From: Cordilura impudica
Taxonomy: Eukaryota > Arthropoda > Insecta > Diptera > Scathophagidae
DNA: 64,000 nucleotides
Assembly: GCA_963682025.1 (NCBI GenBank)
Contig: OY821520.1
Location: 3,320,926 to 3,384,925, forward strand
Reading direction: 5' to 3'
Shown: piece by piece, positions 1 to 12,179 of the stretch
Numbering within the stretch: position 1 is the stretch's first letter
Layout of the letters: each line of letters starts with the position of its first letter
The notes under the pieces: model-generated
What the model was told of the DNA's origin: nothing
What the model saw: only the letters and a program-made list of their open reading frames with translations
Database searches by the model: none
Program-made: the position numbers and the translations under genes

Positions 1-505
1 AGCCCGCATACAAATGACCCCTATGAAATCGACATAAATTGCCACAAGATCCAAATTGTCATATAGATCTTACTCGAATTGGGTTTGTATGCGTTTATTA
101 CATCCATTAATGAGTAGTCCAAAAATTATCCCTATGGGACAACTCTTAGTCATAGGCCCCATATAGAGCTGCTTCCCGATCTTCATTTAAATCTATCAAA
201 AAACAAAAATATTGCACTGATTCTTCTCAAATTTTGTTTGTACATATATATTTTTGCAAAATACAAGGGACTTTACCAAACGTGGTCAGAATCGGTCAAT
301 TTTTGGGCCTAGTTCTCATATAGATATAGCATCCGATATGAACTTTTTCATATCTGCAGCCAAAAAAATTAATAAAAATCCCACTCAAATTTGGTTTATG
401 CTTATTTTCTATGTCCAGTTAGTTGGGCCTATGATATAGGGTCTCTAAACGCATCGTATAGGGTATCGTATAGTCGGTCTAGGCCGACTATAATTTTCTT
501 ACTTG
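1..505 (+). repeat. Family-1 short interspersed element (TACCC...ACTTGTT), 5' part cut by window edge
   Basis: This is the 3' two thirds of a dispersed element that recurs at 650-1166, 8745-9511, 14136-14460, 18278-19080, about 22988-23863, 44140-44690 and 50599-51383. It ends in an imperfect palindrome, TATAGTCGGTCTAGGCCGAC, followed by TATAATTTTCTTACTTGTTT. It forms an inverted pair with the next copy. I see no real coding sequence; the short open frames in it are repeat consensus. It is probably a non-autonomous DNA element with TA target duplications, as inferred from the 18.3-kb copy. Confidence 0.8.
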
Positions 506-649
506 TTTTCTTCTAGTTCAGTTAACACTGTTTAAACCGCAATTTATAGAATTTTTAATAACTGTTTAAAACGGAATATGCACTGGTTTACAGTAATAGA
601 TTGTAAATGATTTAGAGTCGCTTCTCATAATATCGTATGGCACGATTTC

Positions 650-1166
650 CTAATATTTTTGTTTTTTGATAGATTTAAGTGAAGATCGGGAAGCAGCTCT
701 ATAAGGGGCCTATGACTAAGAGTTGTCCCATAGGGGTCATTTTTGGACTACTGATTTATGGATATAATAACCACATACAAACCCAATTTGACTAAGATTT
801 ATATGATAATTTGGATCTTATGGCAATTTATGTTGATTTCATAGGGGTCATTTGTATGGGGGCCATGTGTGAACATGGATCGATTCTCATCAATTTCAGT
901 AGCGTTTATCCTATGGCCGATAAAAGCTTATATACCAAATTTCATCAAAATACATTCATATTTGCGACCTGCAGTTTGATTACAAGCTTTACATGGACAC
1001 ACAGACAGACGGCCGGATGGAAGGACGGACGGACATCGTTAAATCGAATCAAATAGTGATTCTGATTCGATCGGCATACTAAAATATGGGTCTAGGTCAA
1101 ATATTTTTGGGAGTTACAAACAGCAGCACAAAGTCATTATACCCAAACCACATAGTGGTATAGGGT
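650..1166 (-). repeat. Family-1 element, inverted copy, lacking its ACTTGTT end
   Basis: This is the reverse orientation of the copy at 1-505. It begins abruptly in TTTTTGATAGATTTAAGTGAAG and runs to the outer terminus GTGGTATAGGGTATA at 1166. The block of ACAGACAGACGG-type sequence (complement of GTCCGTCTGTC) lies at 1000-1030. The outer end abuts an A-rich array directly, as the copy at 50599-51383 also does, so the element probably inserted into such an array. Confidence 0.8.
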
Positions 1167-1745
1167 ATAAAAATGAAAAATAAAAAATAAAAAATTAAAA
1201 ATGAAAATAAAAAATAAAAAATGAAAAATAAAAAATGAAAAATGAAAAACGAAAAATTAAAAATAAAAAATAAAAAATAAAAAATAAAAATGAAAAATAA
1301 AAAATGAAAAATTAAAAATGAAAAATGAAAAATTAAAAATAGGAAATTATGTGAAAAATGAAAAATAAAAATTGAAAGATAAAAAATGAAAAACGAAAAA
1401 TTAAAATGAAAAATATAGAATGAAAAACGAAAAATTAAAAATGAAAAATAAAAAATGAAAAAAAATAAAAAAATAAAAAATGAAAAATAAAGAATGAAAA
1501 ACGAAAAATTAAAAATAAAAAAAAAATAAAAAATAAAAATGAAAAATGAAAAATAAAAAATGAAAAATTAAAAATGAAAAATGGAAAATAAAAAATTAAA
1601 TGAAAAATAAAAAATAAAAGATAAAAAATGAAAAATGAAAAATTAAAAATATAAAATGAAAAACGAAAAATGAAAAATGAAAAATAAAAAATAAAAAATA
1701 AAAAAAAAAATAAAAAATTAAAAATTAAAAATTAAAAACTAAACA
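1167..1745. repeat. Degenerate AAAAATG/AAAAATA heptamer-like array (left flank of R1)
   Basis: This is a mixed array of A(4-6) blocks separated by TG, T, CG or TT, for example AAAAATGAAAAATAAAAAATG. Units differ from neighbour to neighbour and single-base indels are common. It grades at about 1690 into the homogeneous AAAAATT array. The same sequence type fills the core of every array-bearing R element in the window. Confidence 0.9.
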
Positions 1746-4700
1746 TTAAAAATTAAAAATTAAAAATTAAAAATTAAAAATTAAAAATTAAAAATTAAAA
1801 ATTAAAAATTAAAAATTAAGAATTAAAAATTAAAAATTAAAAATTAAAAATTAAAAATTAAAAATTAAAAATTAAAAATTAAAAATTAAAAATTAAAAAT
1901 TAAAAATTAAAAATTAAAAATTAAAAATTAAAAATTAAAAATTAAAAATTAAAAATTAAAAATTAAAAATTAAAAATTAAAAATTAAAAATTAAAAATTA
2001 AAAATTAAAAATTAAAAATTAAAAATTAAAAATTAAAAATTAAAAATTAAAAATTAAAAATTAAAAATTAAAAATTAAAAATTAAAAATTAAAAATTAAA
2101 AATTAAAAATTAAAAATTAAAAATTAAAAATTAAAAATTAAAAATTAAAAATTAAAAATTAAAAATTAAAAATTAAAAATTAAAAATTAAAAATTAAAAA
2201 TTAAAAATTAAAAATTAAAAATTAAAAATTAAAAATTAAAAATTAAAAATTAAAAATTAAAAATTAAAAATTAAAAATTAAAAATTAAAAATTAAAAATT
2301 AAAAATTAAAAATTAAAAATTAAAAATTAAAAATTAAAAATTAAAAATTAAAAATTAAAAATTAAAAATTAAAAATTAAAAATTAAAAATTAAAAATTAA
2401 AAATTAAAAATTAAAAATTAAAAATTAAAAATTAAAAATTAAAAATTAAAAATTAAAAATTAAAAATTAAAAATTAAAAATTAAAAATTAAAAATTAAAA
2501 ATTAAAAATTAAAAATTAAAAATTAAAAATTAAAAATTAAAAATTAAAAATTAAAAATTAAAAATTAAAAATTAAAAATTAAAAATTAAAAATTAAAAAT
2601 TAAAAATTAAAAATTAAAAATTAAAAATTAAAAATTAAAAATTAAAAATTAAAAATTAAAAATTAAAAATTAAAAATTAAAAATTAAAAATTAAAAATTA
2701 AAAATTAAAAATTAAAAATTAAAAATTAAAAATTAAAAATTAAAAATTAAAAATTAAAAATTAAAAATTAAAAATTAAAAATTAAAAATTAAAAATTAAA
2801 AATTAAAAATTAAAAATTAAAAATTAAAAATTAAAAATTAAAAATTAAAAATTAAAAATTAAAAATTAAAAATTAAAAATTAAAAATTAAAAATTAAAAA
2901 TTAAAAATTAAAAATTAAAAATTAAAAATTAAAAATTAAAAATTAAAAATTAAAAATTAAAAATTAAAAATTAAAAATTAAAAATTAAAAATTAAAAATT
3001 AAAAATTAAAAATTAAAAATTAAAAATTAAAAATTAAAAATTAAAAATTAAAAATTAAAAATTAAAAATTAAAAATTAAAAATTAAAAATTAAAAATTAA
3101 AAATTAAAAATTAAAAATTAAAAATTAAAAATTAAAAATTAAAAATTAAAAATTAAAAATTAAAAATTAAAAATTAAAAATTAAAAATTAAAAATTAAAA
3201 ATTAAAAATTAAAAATTAAAAATTAAAAATTAAAAATTAAAAATTAAAAATTAAAAATTAAAAATTAAAAATTAAAAATTAAAAATTAAAAATTAAAAAT
3301 TAAAAATTAAAAATTAAAAATTAAAAATTAAAAATTAAAAATTAAAAATTAAAAATTAAAAATTAAAAATTAAAAATTAAAAATTAAAAATTAAAAATTA
3401 AAAATTAAAAATTAAAAATTAAAAATTAAAAATTAAAAATTAAAAATTAAAAATTAAAAATTAAAAATTAAAAATTAAAAATTAAAAATTAAAAATTAAA
3501 AATTAAAAATTAAAAATTAAAAATTAAAAATTAAAAATTAAAAATTAAAAATTAAAAATTAAAAATTAAAAATTAAAAATTAAAAATTAAAAATTAAAAA
3601 TTAAAAATTAAAAATTAAAAATTAAAAATTAAAAATTAAAAATTAAAAATTAAAAATTAAAAATTAAAAATTAAAAATTAAAAATTAAAAATTAAAAATT
3701 AAAAATTAAAAATTAAAAATTAAAAATTAAAAATTAAAAATTAAAAATTAAAAATTAAAAATTAAAAATTAAAAATTAAAAATTAAAAATTAAAAATTAA
3801 AAATTAAAAATTAAAAATTAAAAATTAAAAATTAAAAATTAAAAATTAAAAATTAAAAATTAAAAATTAAAAATTAAAAATTAAAAATTAAAAATTAAAA
3901 ATTAAAAATTAAAAATTAAAAATTAAAAATTAAAAATTAAAAATTAAAAATTAAAAATTAAAAATTAAAAATTAAAAATTAAAAATTAAAAATTAAAAAT
4001 TAAAAATTAAAAATTAAAAATTAAAAATTAAAAATTAAAAATTAAAAATTAAAAATTAAAAATTAAAAATTAAAAATTAAAAATTAAAAATTAAAAATTA
4101 AAAATTAAAAATTAAAAATTAAAAATTAAAAATTAAAAATTAAAAATTAAAAATTAAAAATTAAAAATTAAAAATTAAAAATTAAAAATTAAAAATTAAA
4201 AATTAAAAATTAAAAATTAAAAATTAAAAATTAAAAATTAAAAATTAAAAATTAAAAATTAAAAATTAAAAATTAAAAATTAAAAATTAAAAATTAAAAA
4301 TTAAAAATTAAAAATTAAAAATTAAAAATTAAAAATTAAAAATTAAAAATTAAAAATTAAAAATTAAAAATTAAAAATTAAAAATTAAAAATTAAAAATT
4401 AAAAATTAAAAATTAAAAATTAAAAATTAAAAATTAAAAATTAAAAATTAAAAATTAAAAATTAAAAATTAAAAATTAAAAATTAAAAATTAAAAATTAA
4501 AAATTAAAAATTAAAAATTAAAAATTAAAAATTAAAAATTAAAAATTAAAAATTAAAAATTAAAAATTAAAAATTAAAAATTAAAAATTAAAAATTAAAA
4601 ATTAAAAATTAAAAATTAAAAATTAAAAATTAAAAATTAAAAATTAAAAATTAAAAATTAAAAATTAAAAATTAAAAATTAAAAATTAAAAATTAAAAAT

Positions 4701-6091
4701 TAAAAATTAAAATTAAAAATTAAAAATTAAAAATTAAAAATTAAAAATTAAAAATTAAAAATTAAAAATTAAAAATTAAAAATTAAAAATTAAAAATTAA
4801 AAATTAAAAATTAAAAATTAAAAATTAAAAATTAAAAATTAAAAATTAAAAATTAAAAATTAAAAATTAAAAATTAAAAATTAAAAATTAAAAATTAAAA
4901 ATTAAAAATTAAAAATTAAAAATTAAAAATTAAAAATTAAAAATTAAAAATTAAAAATTAAAAATTAAAAATTAAAAATTAAAAATTAAAAATTAAAAAT
5001 TAAAAATTAAAAATTAAAAATTAAAAATTAAAAATTAAAAATTAAAAATTAAAAATTAAAAATTAAAAATTAAAAATTAAAAATTAAAAATTAAAAATTA
5101 AAAATTAAAAATTAAAAATTAAAAATTAAAAATTAAAAATTAAAAATTAAAAATTAAAAATTAAAAATTAAAAATTAAAAATTAAAAATTAAAAATTAAA
5201 AATTAAAAATTAAAAATTAAAAATTAAAAATTAAAAATTAAAAATTAAAAATTAAAAATTAAAAATTAAAAATTAAAAATTAAAAATTAAAAATTAAAAA
5301 TTAAAAATTAAAAATTAAAAATTAAAAATTAAAAATTAAAAATTAAAAATTAAAAATTAAAAATTAAAAATTAAAAATTAAAAATTAAAAATTAAAAATT
5401 AAAAATTAAAAATTAAAAATTAAAAATTAAAAATTAAAAATTAAAAATTAAAAATTAAAAATTAAAAATTAAAAATTAAAAATTAAAAATTAAAAATTAA
5501 AAATTAAAAATTAAAAATTAAAAATTAAAAATTAAAAATTAAAAATTAAAAATTAAAAATTAAAAATTAAAAATTAAAAATTAAAAATTAAAAATTAAAA
5601 ATCAAAAATTAAAAATTAAAAATTAAAAATTAAAAATTAAAAATTAAAAATTAAAAATTAAAAATTAAAAATTAAAAATTAAAAATTAAAAATTAAAAAT
5701 TAAAAATTAAAAATTAAAAATTAAAAATTAAAAATTAAAAATTAAAAATTAAAAATTAAAAATTAAAAATTAAAAATTAAAAATTAAAAATTAAAAATTA
5801 AAAATTAAAAATTAAAAATTAAAAATTAAAAATTAAAAATTAAAAATTAAAAATTAAAAATTAAAAATTAAAAATTAAAAATTAAAAATTAAAAATTAAA
5901 AATTAAAAATTAAAAATTAAAAATTAAAAATTAAAAATTAAAAATTAAAAATTAAAAATTAAAAATTAAAAATTAAAAATTAAAAATTAAAAATTAAAAA
6001 TTAAAAATTAAAAATTAAAAATTAAAAATTAAAAATTAAAAATTAAAAATTAAAAATTAAAAATTAAAAATTAAAAATTAAAAATTAAAAA
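1746..6091. repeat. Homogeneous (AAAAATT)n satellite, about 4.3 kb
   Basis: About 620 tandem copies of the 7-mer AAAAATT. The only departures I noticed are a G at 1820, a one-A deletion near 4711 and a C at 5603. The arrays on both sides are highly degenerate, so this core must have expanded or been homogenised recently, or its length is an assembly product. It contains no G and almost no C, so no coding or RNA gene is possible here. Confidence 0.97.
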
Positions 6092-6713
6092 TAAGAAATG
6101 AAAAATCGAAAATTAAAAATAAAAAATGAAAAATCAAAAATGAAAAATGAAGAATAAAAAACAAAGAAAAAAAATTAAAAATAAAAAATGAATAACAAAA
6201 AAACAAAAAATAAAAATAAAATTATTAAAAACAAAAAATTAAAAATGGAAGTTAAAAAAGGAAAAATATAAAATGAAAAAATAAAAGTAAAAATAAAAAA
6301 TGAAAAATTGGAAAAAAAAAATGAAAAATTTAAAAAAAAATGAAAAATTTAAAAAAATGAAAAATAAAAAATAAAGAATGAAAAATAATAAATGAAAAAA
6401 AAAGAAAATGAAAAATAAAAAATAAAAAATGAAAAATAAAAAAGCAAAAAGAAAAAATGAAAAACAAGGACAAAAAAATGAAAACAAAAAAATCAAAAAA
6501 AAAAAAAAAAAATGAAAAATAAAAAATAAAAAATGAAAAACAAAAAATTAAAAATGAAAGATATAAAGTGAAAAATATAAAATGCAAAATTAAAAACGAA
6601 AAATGAAAATGAAAAAAAAAATTAAAAATAAGAAATGAAAAAGAAAAAATTAAAAGTAAATAATGAAAAATGAGAAATGAAAAATAAAAAATGAAAAGCG
6701 AAAAATGACAAAT
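6092..6713. repeat. Degenerate A-rich heptamer-like array (right flank of R1)
   Basis: The array returns to mixed AAAAATG, AAAAATA and AAAAACG units with runs of up to 17 A. The reverse strand reads as long F/I/L/H-only open frames, which are artefacts of the repeat composition. Confidence 0.9.
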
Positions 6714-6889
6714 TAACCACTTGAAATAATAAATAATAATAAATATTTTTATATCTGCAGATCCCTGCAGTTGATTGCTATAAATGATACATAGATGACG
6801 CTTTCTGTTCGATTCTAAAAAAGTGCCATAAAGAAATCTTTAATTACTAGATGTTTACACATCTCCCCTGTGATCGGACTCACATGATT
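6714..6889 (+). mobile_element. R element right end (R1)
   Basis: A conserved 175-bp terminal module runs from a degenerate AACCGGTTG-like start through CCCTGCAGTTGATTGCTATAA, ATAGATGACGCTTTCTGTT and CTTTAATTACTAGATG to TTTACACATCTCCCCTGTGATCGG-type sequence, ending near CACATGATT. The same module lies at 26285-26468 and 51440-51627, and inverted at 16191-16375. The left end of this R copy is not visible; its place is taken by the family-1 pair at 1-1166. Confidence 0.8.
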
Positions 6890-7600
6890 ATTTTGTAAAT
6901 CTTCAACAGTTTTTTTCTACTATGGCCATCTGGATACTTCTCATTGAAGTCGAAAATTTATTGTTTCTAAAGTGTCTCAAATAATATATTAGACACTGTG
7001 TATTACCATTAGTGTTTTAAAATTACTGTTTCCTTCCGCTAGTTTTCGTTTTTTGTACTCATTTTAATTTTTTCAGAAAACAAATAATATTTTAAACTGA
7101 ATTGAATTATCGAAAAAATTACTATAAAATTTAGTTTTATTTTATACAACCTTTTTTTTTATATTTATTAATATTTATTTACAAGGAATATAATATTTAC
7201 ATTTTTTTGATTAATGCCTCAGCACCAAAATGGCATTAGAGAGGCAAGACCTTTTGACTCGATATAAATTTGAAAATGTTCATATCAAATAAGAGTCACC
7301 GTTTATACCGACGCATATTACCGACCCCTGGTCTAGAGTAATGGATTTGTTCCGATTAGTGGTGACATAAACTTTACTGTAGACATGCTTTAATCCATAT
7401 ATTACTGACCCGGCAAACGTTGTTTTGGCATATAACTTATTTCCAGTGAATATTTTTGTTGTTAATTAAAAAATATCGAATGTGTTGTAAGTGTGTGGTG
7501 GTGGAATTTATGAATGGGTGGAATCGCCGATGAAAACAAAAAAAAAACAAATACCAACCATCTACGTATTTCTTTAACGTAACAAACATATTCATTGCTA
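6890..7600. other. AT-rich DNA, no recognised feature
   Basis: There is no open frame with protein-like composition, no RNA gene and no clear repeat. The stretch 7210-7440 is somewhat less AT-rich and may be an unrecognised old repeat. Confidence 0.5.
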
Positions 7601-8053
7601 TAGCATGTTCAGACGGCAAAATGAACCACTTGATTCACTCTCTGAATCACGATTGCGAACCTTGGTGTTCAGACGATTATTCTTGTTTCATTTTGACGTT
7701 TTTATTTTTTGTGCAAATATTTGAAACCCCCTTCTACACTTTACGTTTCACTATTTAATCTTTTCCATTTTTATTTGAATTATGTATGTGTAAATATACA
7801 TTTAATTAATTTTTTGTTTTTTTCTTTGTTTATATATTTTTGACAGCTAGTTCAGATAAACTAGCGATAATTTCTTATCAAGCTTGGAGATGACACACAA
7901 TGTTTCTAGGTTGACATCTAGCTTCATTTCGAACCAAGTAGATTCGCTCTCAAAATTTTGTATGGCGAATCATGTAGATTCAATCATGATTCGGGCGCGA
8001 ACCGTGAATGAGAGAGCGAACCGCGAATTTTGCTGTCCGTGTGAACATAACAT
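7601..8053. mobile_element. Short TIR element (MITE-like), about 450 bp
   Basis: The ends are imperfect inverted repeats: left TAGCATGTTCAGACGGCAAA, right (inverted) TATGTTCACACGGACAGCAAA. Both are followed inward by GATTCACTCTC- and GCGAACC-type motifs that also match in inverted orientation. There is no transposase frame. I could not define the target duplication with certainty. Confidence 0.55.
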
Positions 8054-8400
8054 TAGATCTCTCAAAAATAAAACAAAAAGTAAAGTTAAAAAGGGAAAAT
8101 CAATATTGATTTGCAAATTTTTGTGCTTCGCGATTTTTGGTTTTGGTGATTTTTGCTTATGGCGATTTTTGTAGTTGGGCGATTCCGCTCATATTTTTCA
8201 CGACTAATCACATTGGTAATAAATGTACTTGTTAAAAATCCCAAGACTATTCATATCCCGCCCATTTTTTGTCCGACTACTTACATTAATATATGAATGG
8301 ACTCGTACAAAGTGTAAAGCCTTTTTCTGCTCCGATCACGCCCATTTATTCTTCAACTAATTACATGAATAACTTATGGGCTTACGCAATGTCCCAAGGC
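8054..8400. other. AT-rich spacer with no clear feature
   Basis: Segments such as CGCCCATTT recur at 8265 and 8340, suggesting decayed tandem units related to the triplicated block downstream. No gene is seen. Confidence 0.4.
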
Positions 8401-8740
8401 TCTTATTATTACAGTACTCTAGATATTTAACATTTAATATTTTCATTGTATGGGGGGTGCCACGCCCATAGGTCCGATCCCATCCATTAATAATTGATAA
8501 CCTCGATAAATGTGCAAAGCTGTGGCTGTCATAGCACGAGAGATATATGACATTTAATATTTACTTTGTATGTGAGGTACCAAGCCCACATATGGGATCC
8601 CGGCCACGTTCGGCGTGGCTATTAAAATCAATAATAGGTGACCTAACATAAATTTGAAAAGGTCTGCCTGTCATAGTACTCAATATATGTGATATTAAAA
8701 ATTTACTTTGTATGGGAGGTGCCACGCCCTAATCACCTAG
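8400..8740. repeat. Three diverged tandem units with GGTGCCACGCCC motif
   Basis: Three units of roughly 120-140 bp share TTTAATATTTACTTTGTATG followed by GGAGGTGCCACGCCC (near 8447, 8566 and 8707). The third unit runs straight into a family-1 copy. I do not recognise a gene here. Confidence 0.6.
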
Positions 8741-8744
8741 CGAT

Positions 8745-9511
8745 ATGGGTATAATGACTTTGTGCTGCTGTTTGTAACTACCAAAAATATTTGTCCTAGA
8801 CCCATCTTTTATTATACCGATCGACTCAGAATCACTTTCAGAATCACTTTCTGAGTCGATTTAGCGATGTCCGATCATCCGTCCGTCCGTCCGTCTGTGT
8901 GTCTGTCTGTCTGTCTGTTCGTCTGTGTGTCCATGTAAACCTTTGATGAAATTTGGTATATAAGCTCTTATCGGCCATAGGATGAACGTTATTGAAATTG
9001 GTGAAATTCGGTCCATGTTCAGACCTAGTCCCCATACAAACGACCCCTATGAAATCGACTTAAATTGCCATAAGATCCAAATTATCATATAGATCTCGGT
9101 CAAATTGGGTTTGTGTGTGGTTATTACATCTATTTATCATTTATCCAAAAATAAACCCCATATGGCAATTCTTCGTTATAGTCCCCATATAAAGCTGCTT
9201 CCCAGTTTTCACTTAAATCTATCAAAAACCAAAAATATTGCACAGATTTCTCTCAAATTTGGTTTGTATATATTTTTTCAAAATATAAGTGACTTTACCA
9301 AATATGGTCAGGATCGTACCATTTTTCGACCTAGTCCCCATATAAATATAGCATCCGATATGAACTTTTTCATATCTGCAGCCAAAAAAATTAATAACAA
9401 AGCTACTCAAATTTGATTTATGCTTATTTTCTATATCCATTTATTTGGACCGAAGAGATAGGGTCTCTAAACCATGGTATAGGGTATCGTTAGAATTTTC
9501 TCACTTGTTTT
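8745..9511 (+). repeat. Family-1 element, nearly full length but decayed
   Basis: It begins at GGGTATAATGACTTTGTGCTG, carries the CCGTCCGTCCGTCTGTGTG block at 8880-8930 and ends GAATTTTCTCACTTGTTTTT. The terminal TACCCTATACCAC is replaced by TAGCGATA. There are internal deletions relative to the 18.3-kb copy, including the tract before TTTGATGAAATTTGGTATA. Confidence 0.8.
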
Positions 9512-9831
9512 TATTTTAAATGAAAATAATTATTAGTATTATATCCTTTTTTTATTTTTTTTAACTTTGTTAGAAAATTTGTTTTAGCATATTTTTTTTT
9601 TATAAGGCGGCATTTCTGTTTAAGAATATATAATTTTTTGCTATAAATGGTTAAAGAATTTTGACCGTAGTCTTAATTTAAAAATTTTTATTCATAATTT
9701 TTGGCAGGATTCTAAGTTTAATTTTCAATATCAACTTCTTTAATTTTTATATATTTTCGATACTTCCTGCTGTGAACAATGATTGACATTTAATTCATGT
9801 CTAACTGATCTTATTTTTTCTCTTTTTGCAG
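9512..9831. other. AT-rich DNA ending in a strong 3' splice-site-like tract
   Basis: No gene is recognised. The 3' end, CTTATTTTTTCTCTTTTTGC followed by AG at 9830-9831, is a good polypyrimidine tract plus acceptor. Confidence 0.35.
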
Positions 9832-10575
9832 GTCTTACGGATGGTCTCCCAGTCACAATCTTAATTAATTCTGATAACACAATTTAACATAAAAGCAATT
9901 AATAGAAATATTTAAAATAAATTATTAAAACAAAAAAAAAAAAGAAAAAAACTGCGCTGGAATGGATGGTAATTAAAATTATATAAATTAATATTTAATA
10001 TCAATTTCAAAATGTTTTAACATATCATTAAACGTAAACAAAACATATTAAAGAAACTACAAAGAAAAAATAAAAAAAATTATCAATTTTAATAAAATAT
10101 CAAGTTAATATCACAACTCCAATAAATTAAATGTTATTAGAAGCTAAACTATTAAAGAAAATTCAGATTAATATTATTAATAATAATCGCAATAATCCTT
10201 TCTTTCCAACAATAATTTATTGTTAATTTTTATTGGTCATTTTTGTAAAATGTTTATCAATCAAATCGTTTCATGCTGCGCGTGTGTTTGTGTGTTTTAA
10301 ATATTCTCAAATATCGATACATTGATGCTTTGTAATGAAATCAAACGAAAAAAAAATTAAATAAAAATTAAATAAACAACAAGAATATGTACAATAGTAA
10401 TAATGAATTATTACCAACAACAATATACACAGCAATAACGCATTCTCTACTATTGATTTTCTCCTTTATTTCGAGAATAAATTTCTAATACAACAACAAC
10501 GTAAATAATCTTGTATTAAAAGCGTAGCACAAACAAAAGAAATACAACAAAAACAAACAATTAACAAACAACTTA
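9832..10575 (+). other. Candidate non-coding (5'UTR-like) exon of a host gene
   Basis: This 744-bp stretch lies between an acceptor-like site (pyrimidine tract plus CAG at 9829-9831) and a consensus donor at 10575/10576 (CAACTTAAG, then GTAAGTGATT). Its last 200 bp are rich in CAACAACAA, AACAAAAG and ACAAACAATTAAC stretches, typical of fly 5' untranslated exons. It has no long open frame, and several short ATGs are present. It could also be an exon starting at an internal promoter, or a chance pairing of splice-like motifs. RNA evidence would be needed; I rate it as a candidate only. Confidence 0.35.
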
Positions 10576-12179
10576 AGGTAAGTGATTCTTTATATAATTT
10601 TTTTTTAATATAAACTTTTTCCTTTTCGATTTCAAAATAGTTAATTTATTTTTAATTTAAGTTTTTGTTTTTATTTATAATCACTACTTTAACAAAGAGT
10701 TTGTTTGAGTATATACGAGTGTGTATAATTAGGGTGACAGCGGTTTGTATGAAAAAAAAAATTGTTGGTCGAATTTTGTGATGTGCGGTTCGGATTATTG
10801 TGACACTGGATCTAAAACTTTAGTGCGCAAAATTTGAGCCAAATCGGACAATGCTTTCCGGACGCGCATTGAGTTCAAAATTCAAATATGCATTTATATG
10901 TAAAAATTATGAAAAAAAAATTATTTTTCACAAAAATTTTGATATTCAAAATAGCGTTTCAATTAAATTAATTAATAAACCATAATCTAGAGTAAATTAT
11001 CTTTCTAATAAAATAACAAAAATCTATTATCGGTTGAAAAACAGCCAAGTTCTATCAAGTTCCCCTTGCAATATAAATGCGCCGCAGATCACTTGATTAA
11101 GAAAAATCGAACTAACATTGAAATAATTTACAACAACAACATTTTTCCATACTCCTGATCCCAAAATAATGTTATGTAAAGTATTTTACATCTCGTCTGT
11201 TGTTATGCCGTTCAAAATTAATGTCAAAACGATACGTATTTTTTAGCACTATTTCAAAATCTCCAATTTTACTTTTTCAAAGATTTTGTTCAAGAAATTT
11301 TCCGAAATCAACGATTGGACCTTAAGGTCTTATTAACAAAATATATGTGATTAAAACTGCCAAAAATTATAGGTATCCTATTCTTAATTTGGCGAGGGCA
11401 GCGTTTTTATTTCAGCGGATTTGAAGAAAAATTTGGTTTTTTATACTTTTTCAACTTTTAGGCTACATCTTTTTGGTTTTTTCATATTTCAAATATCTTT
11501 TATCAAAATATTATACTACTTGATATAAGTTCTCAATCTTGTGAAGTAAGGTTAAATTGGAACACTATAAACTGTACCTCATTAAGGCCAAAACTCAAAT
11601 TTAAGGAGATTAACATTTTTTAAAACAAAATATCGAAATAATATATATTTGTGGAAGGATTTCGATAAAACTTGTTGATGATATTTCAATAATTCTAAGA
11701 AATAATATTCTGGACTTATTTTCTGAAATTAACCCATGGGGTACTCTTGATGCCAAAATTACTACCAAAAATAACGACCAACCCAGGGTTTACGCAATAG
11801 AATGAAAAGTTCGACTTGCATTACTTAGTTTCGAAACTTTATTCTTTTTTTTTGAAAGTATAATGCTTATTTCGACCCATCTCCGATTTTTTTTATATGA
11901 AAATAATAGAAACACAAATAAAATAACAAAATTTTGCAAAAAAAAAAAATGGAGACGATTGTTAAATAGAAAAAATAGAAAAGGTCTCCAAAGCAATTCA
12001 AAGCAAGACATACAAGAATTAGAAATAATCGGGGAAGCACCGGTTTATTTTTCCTTTCAAAGAGATTGCCATATTGTAAATATTAAAATAAGAGGGAAGT
12101 ATTACAGAGTTCAGAAATAACACACACTGAATAAAAATCTCGTACATATATGTAAACAAACATAGCTCAGACGAACCAC
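10576..12179. other. AT-rich, no recognised gene; possibly intronic
   Basis: It follows the candidate donor at 10576. AGGGTGACAGCGGTTTGTATG at 10731 and GGCGAGGGCAGCG near 11390 look like fragments of old repeats. The short open frames at 11790-12120 (both strands) have no recognisable domain. Confidence 0.4.

Noticed and set aside
1746..6091. Telomere-like repeat
   Set aside because: AAAAATT is a 7-mer without G, lacks the TTAGG-type pattern, lies inside an R-type array, and flies of this group do not use simple telomerase repeats.
6239..6587. Reverse-strand open frames of 85 codons made almost only of F, I, L, H, S and Y
   Set aside because: They are read from the A-rich array; any array without stop-forming phases gives such frames. 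The same applies to 24974-25518, 25773-26170, 39306-39764 and 45578-45802.
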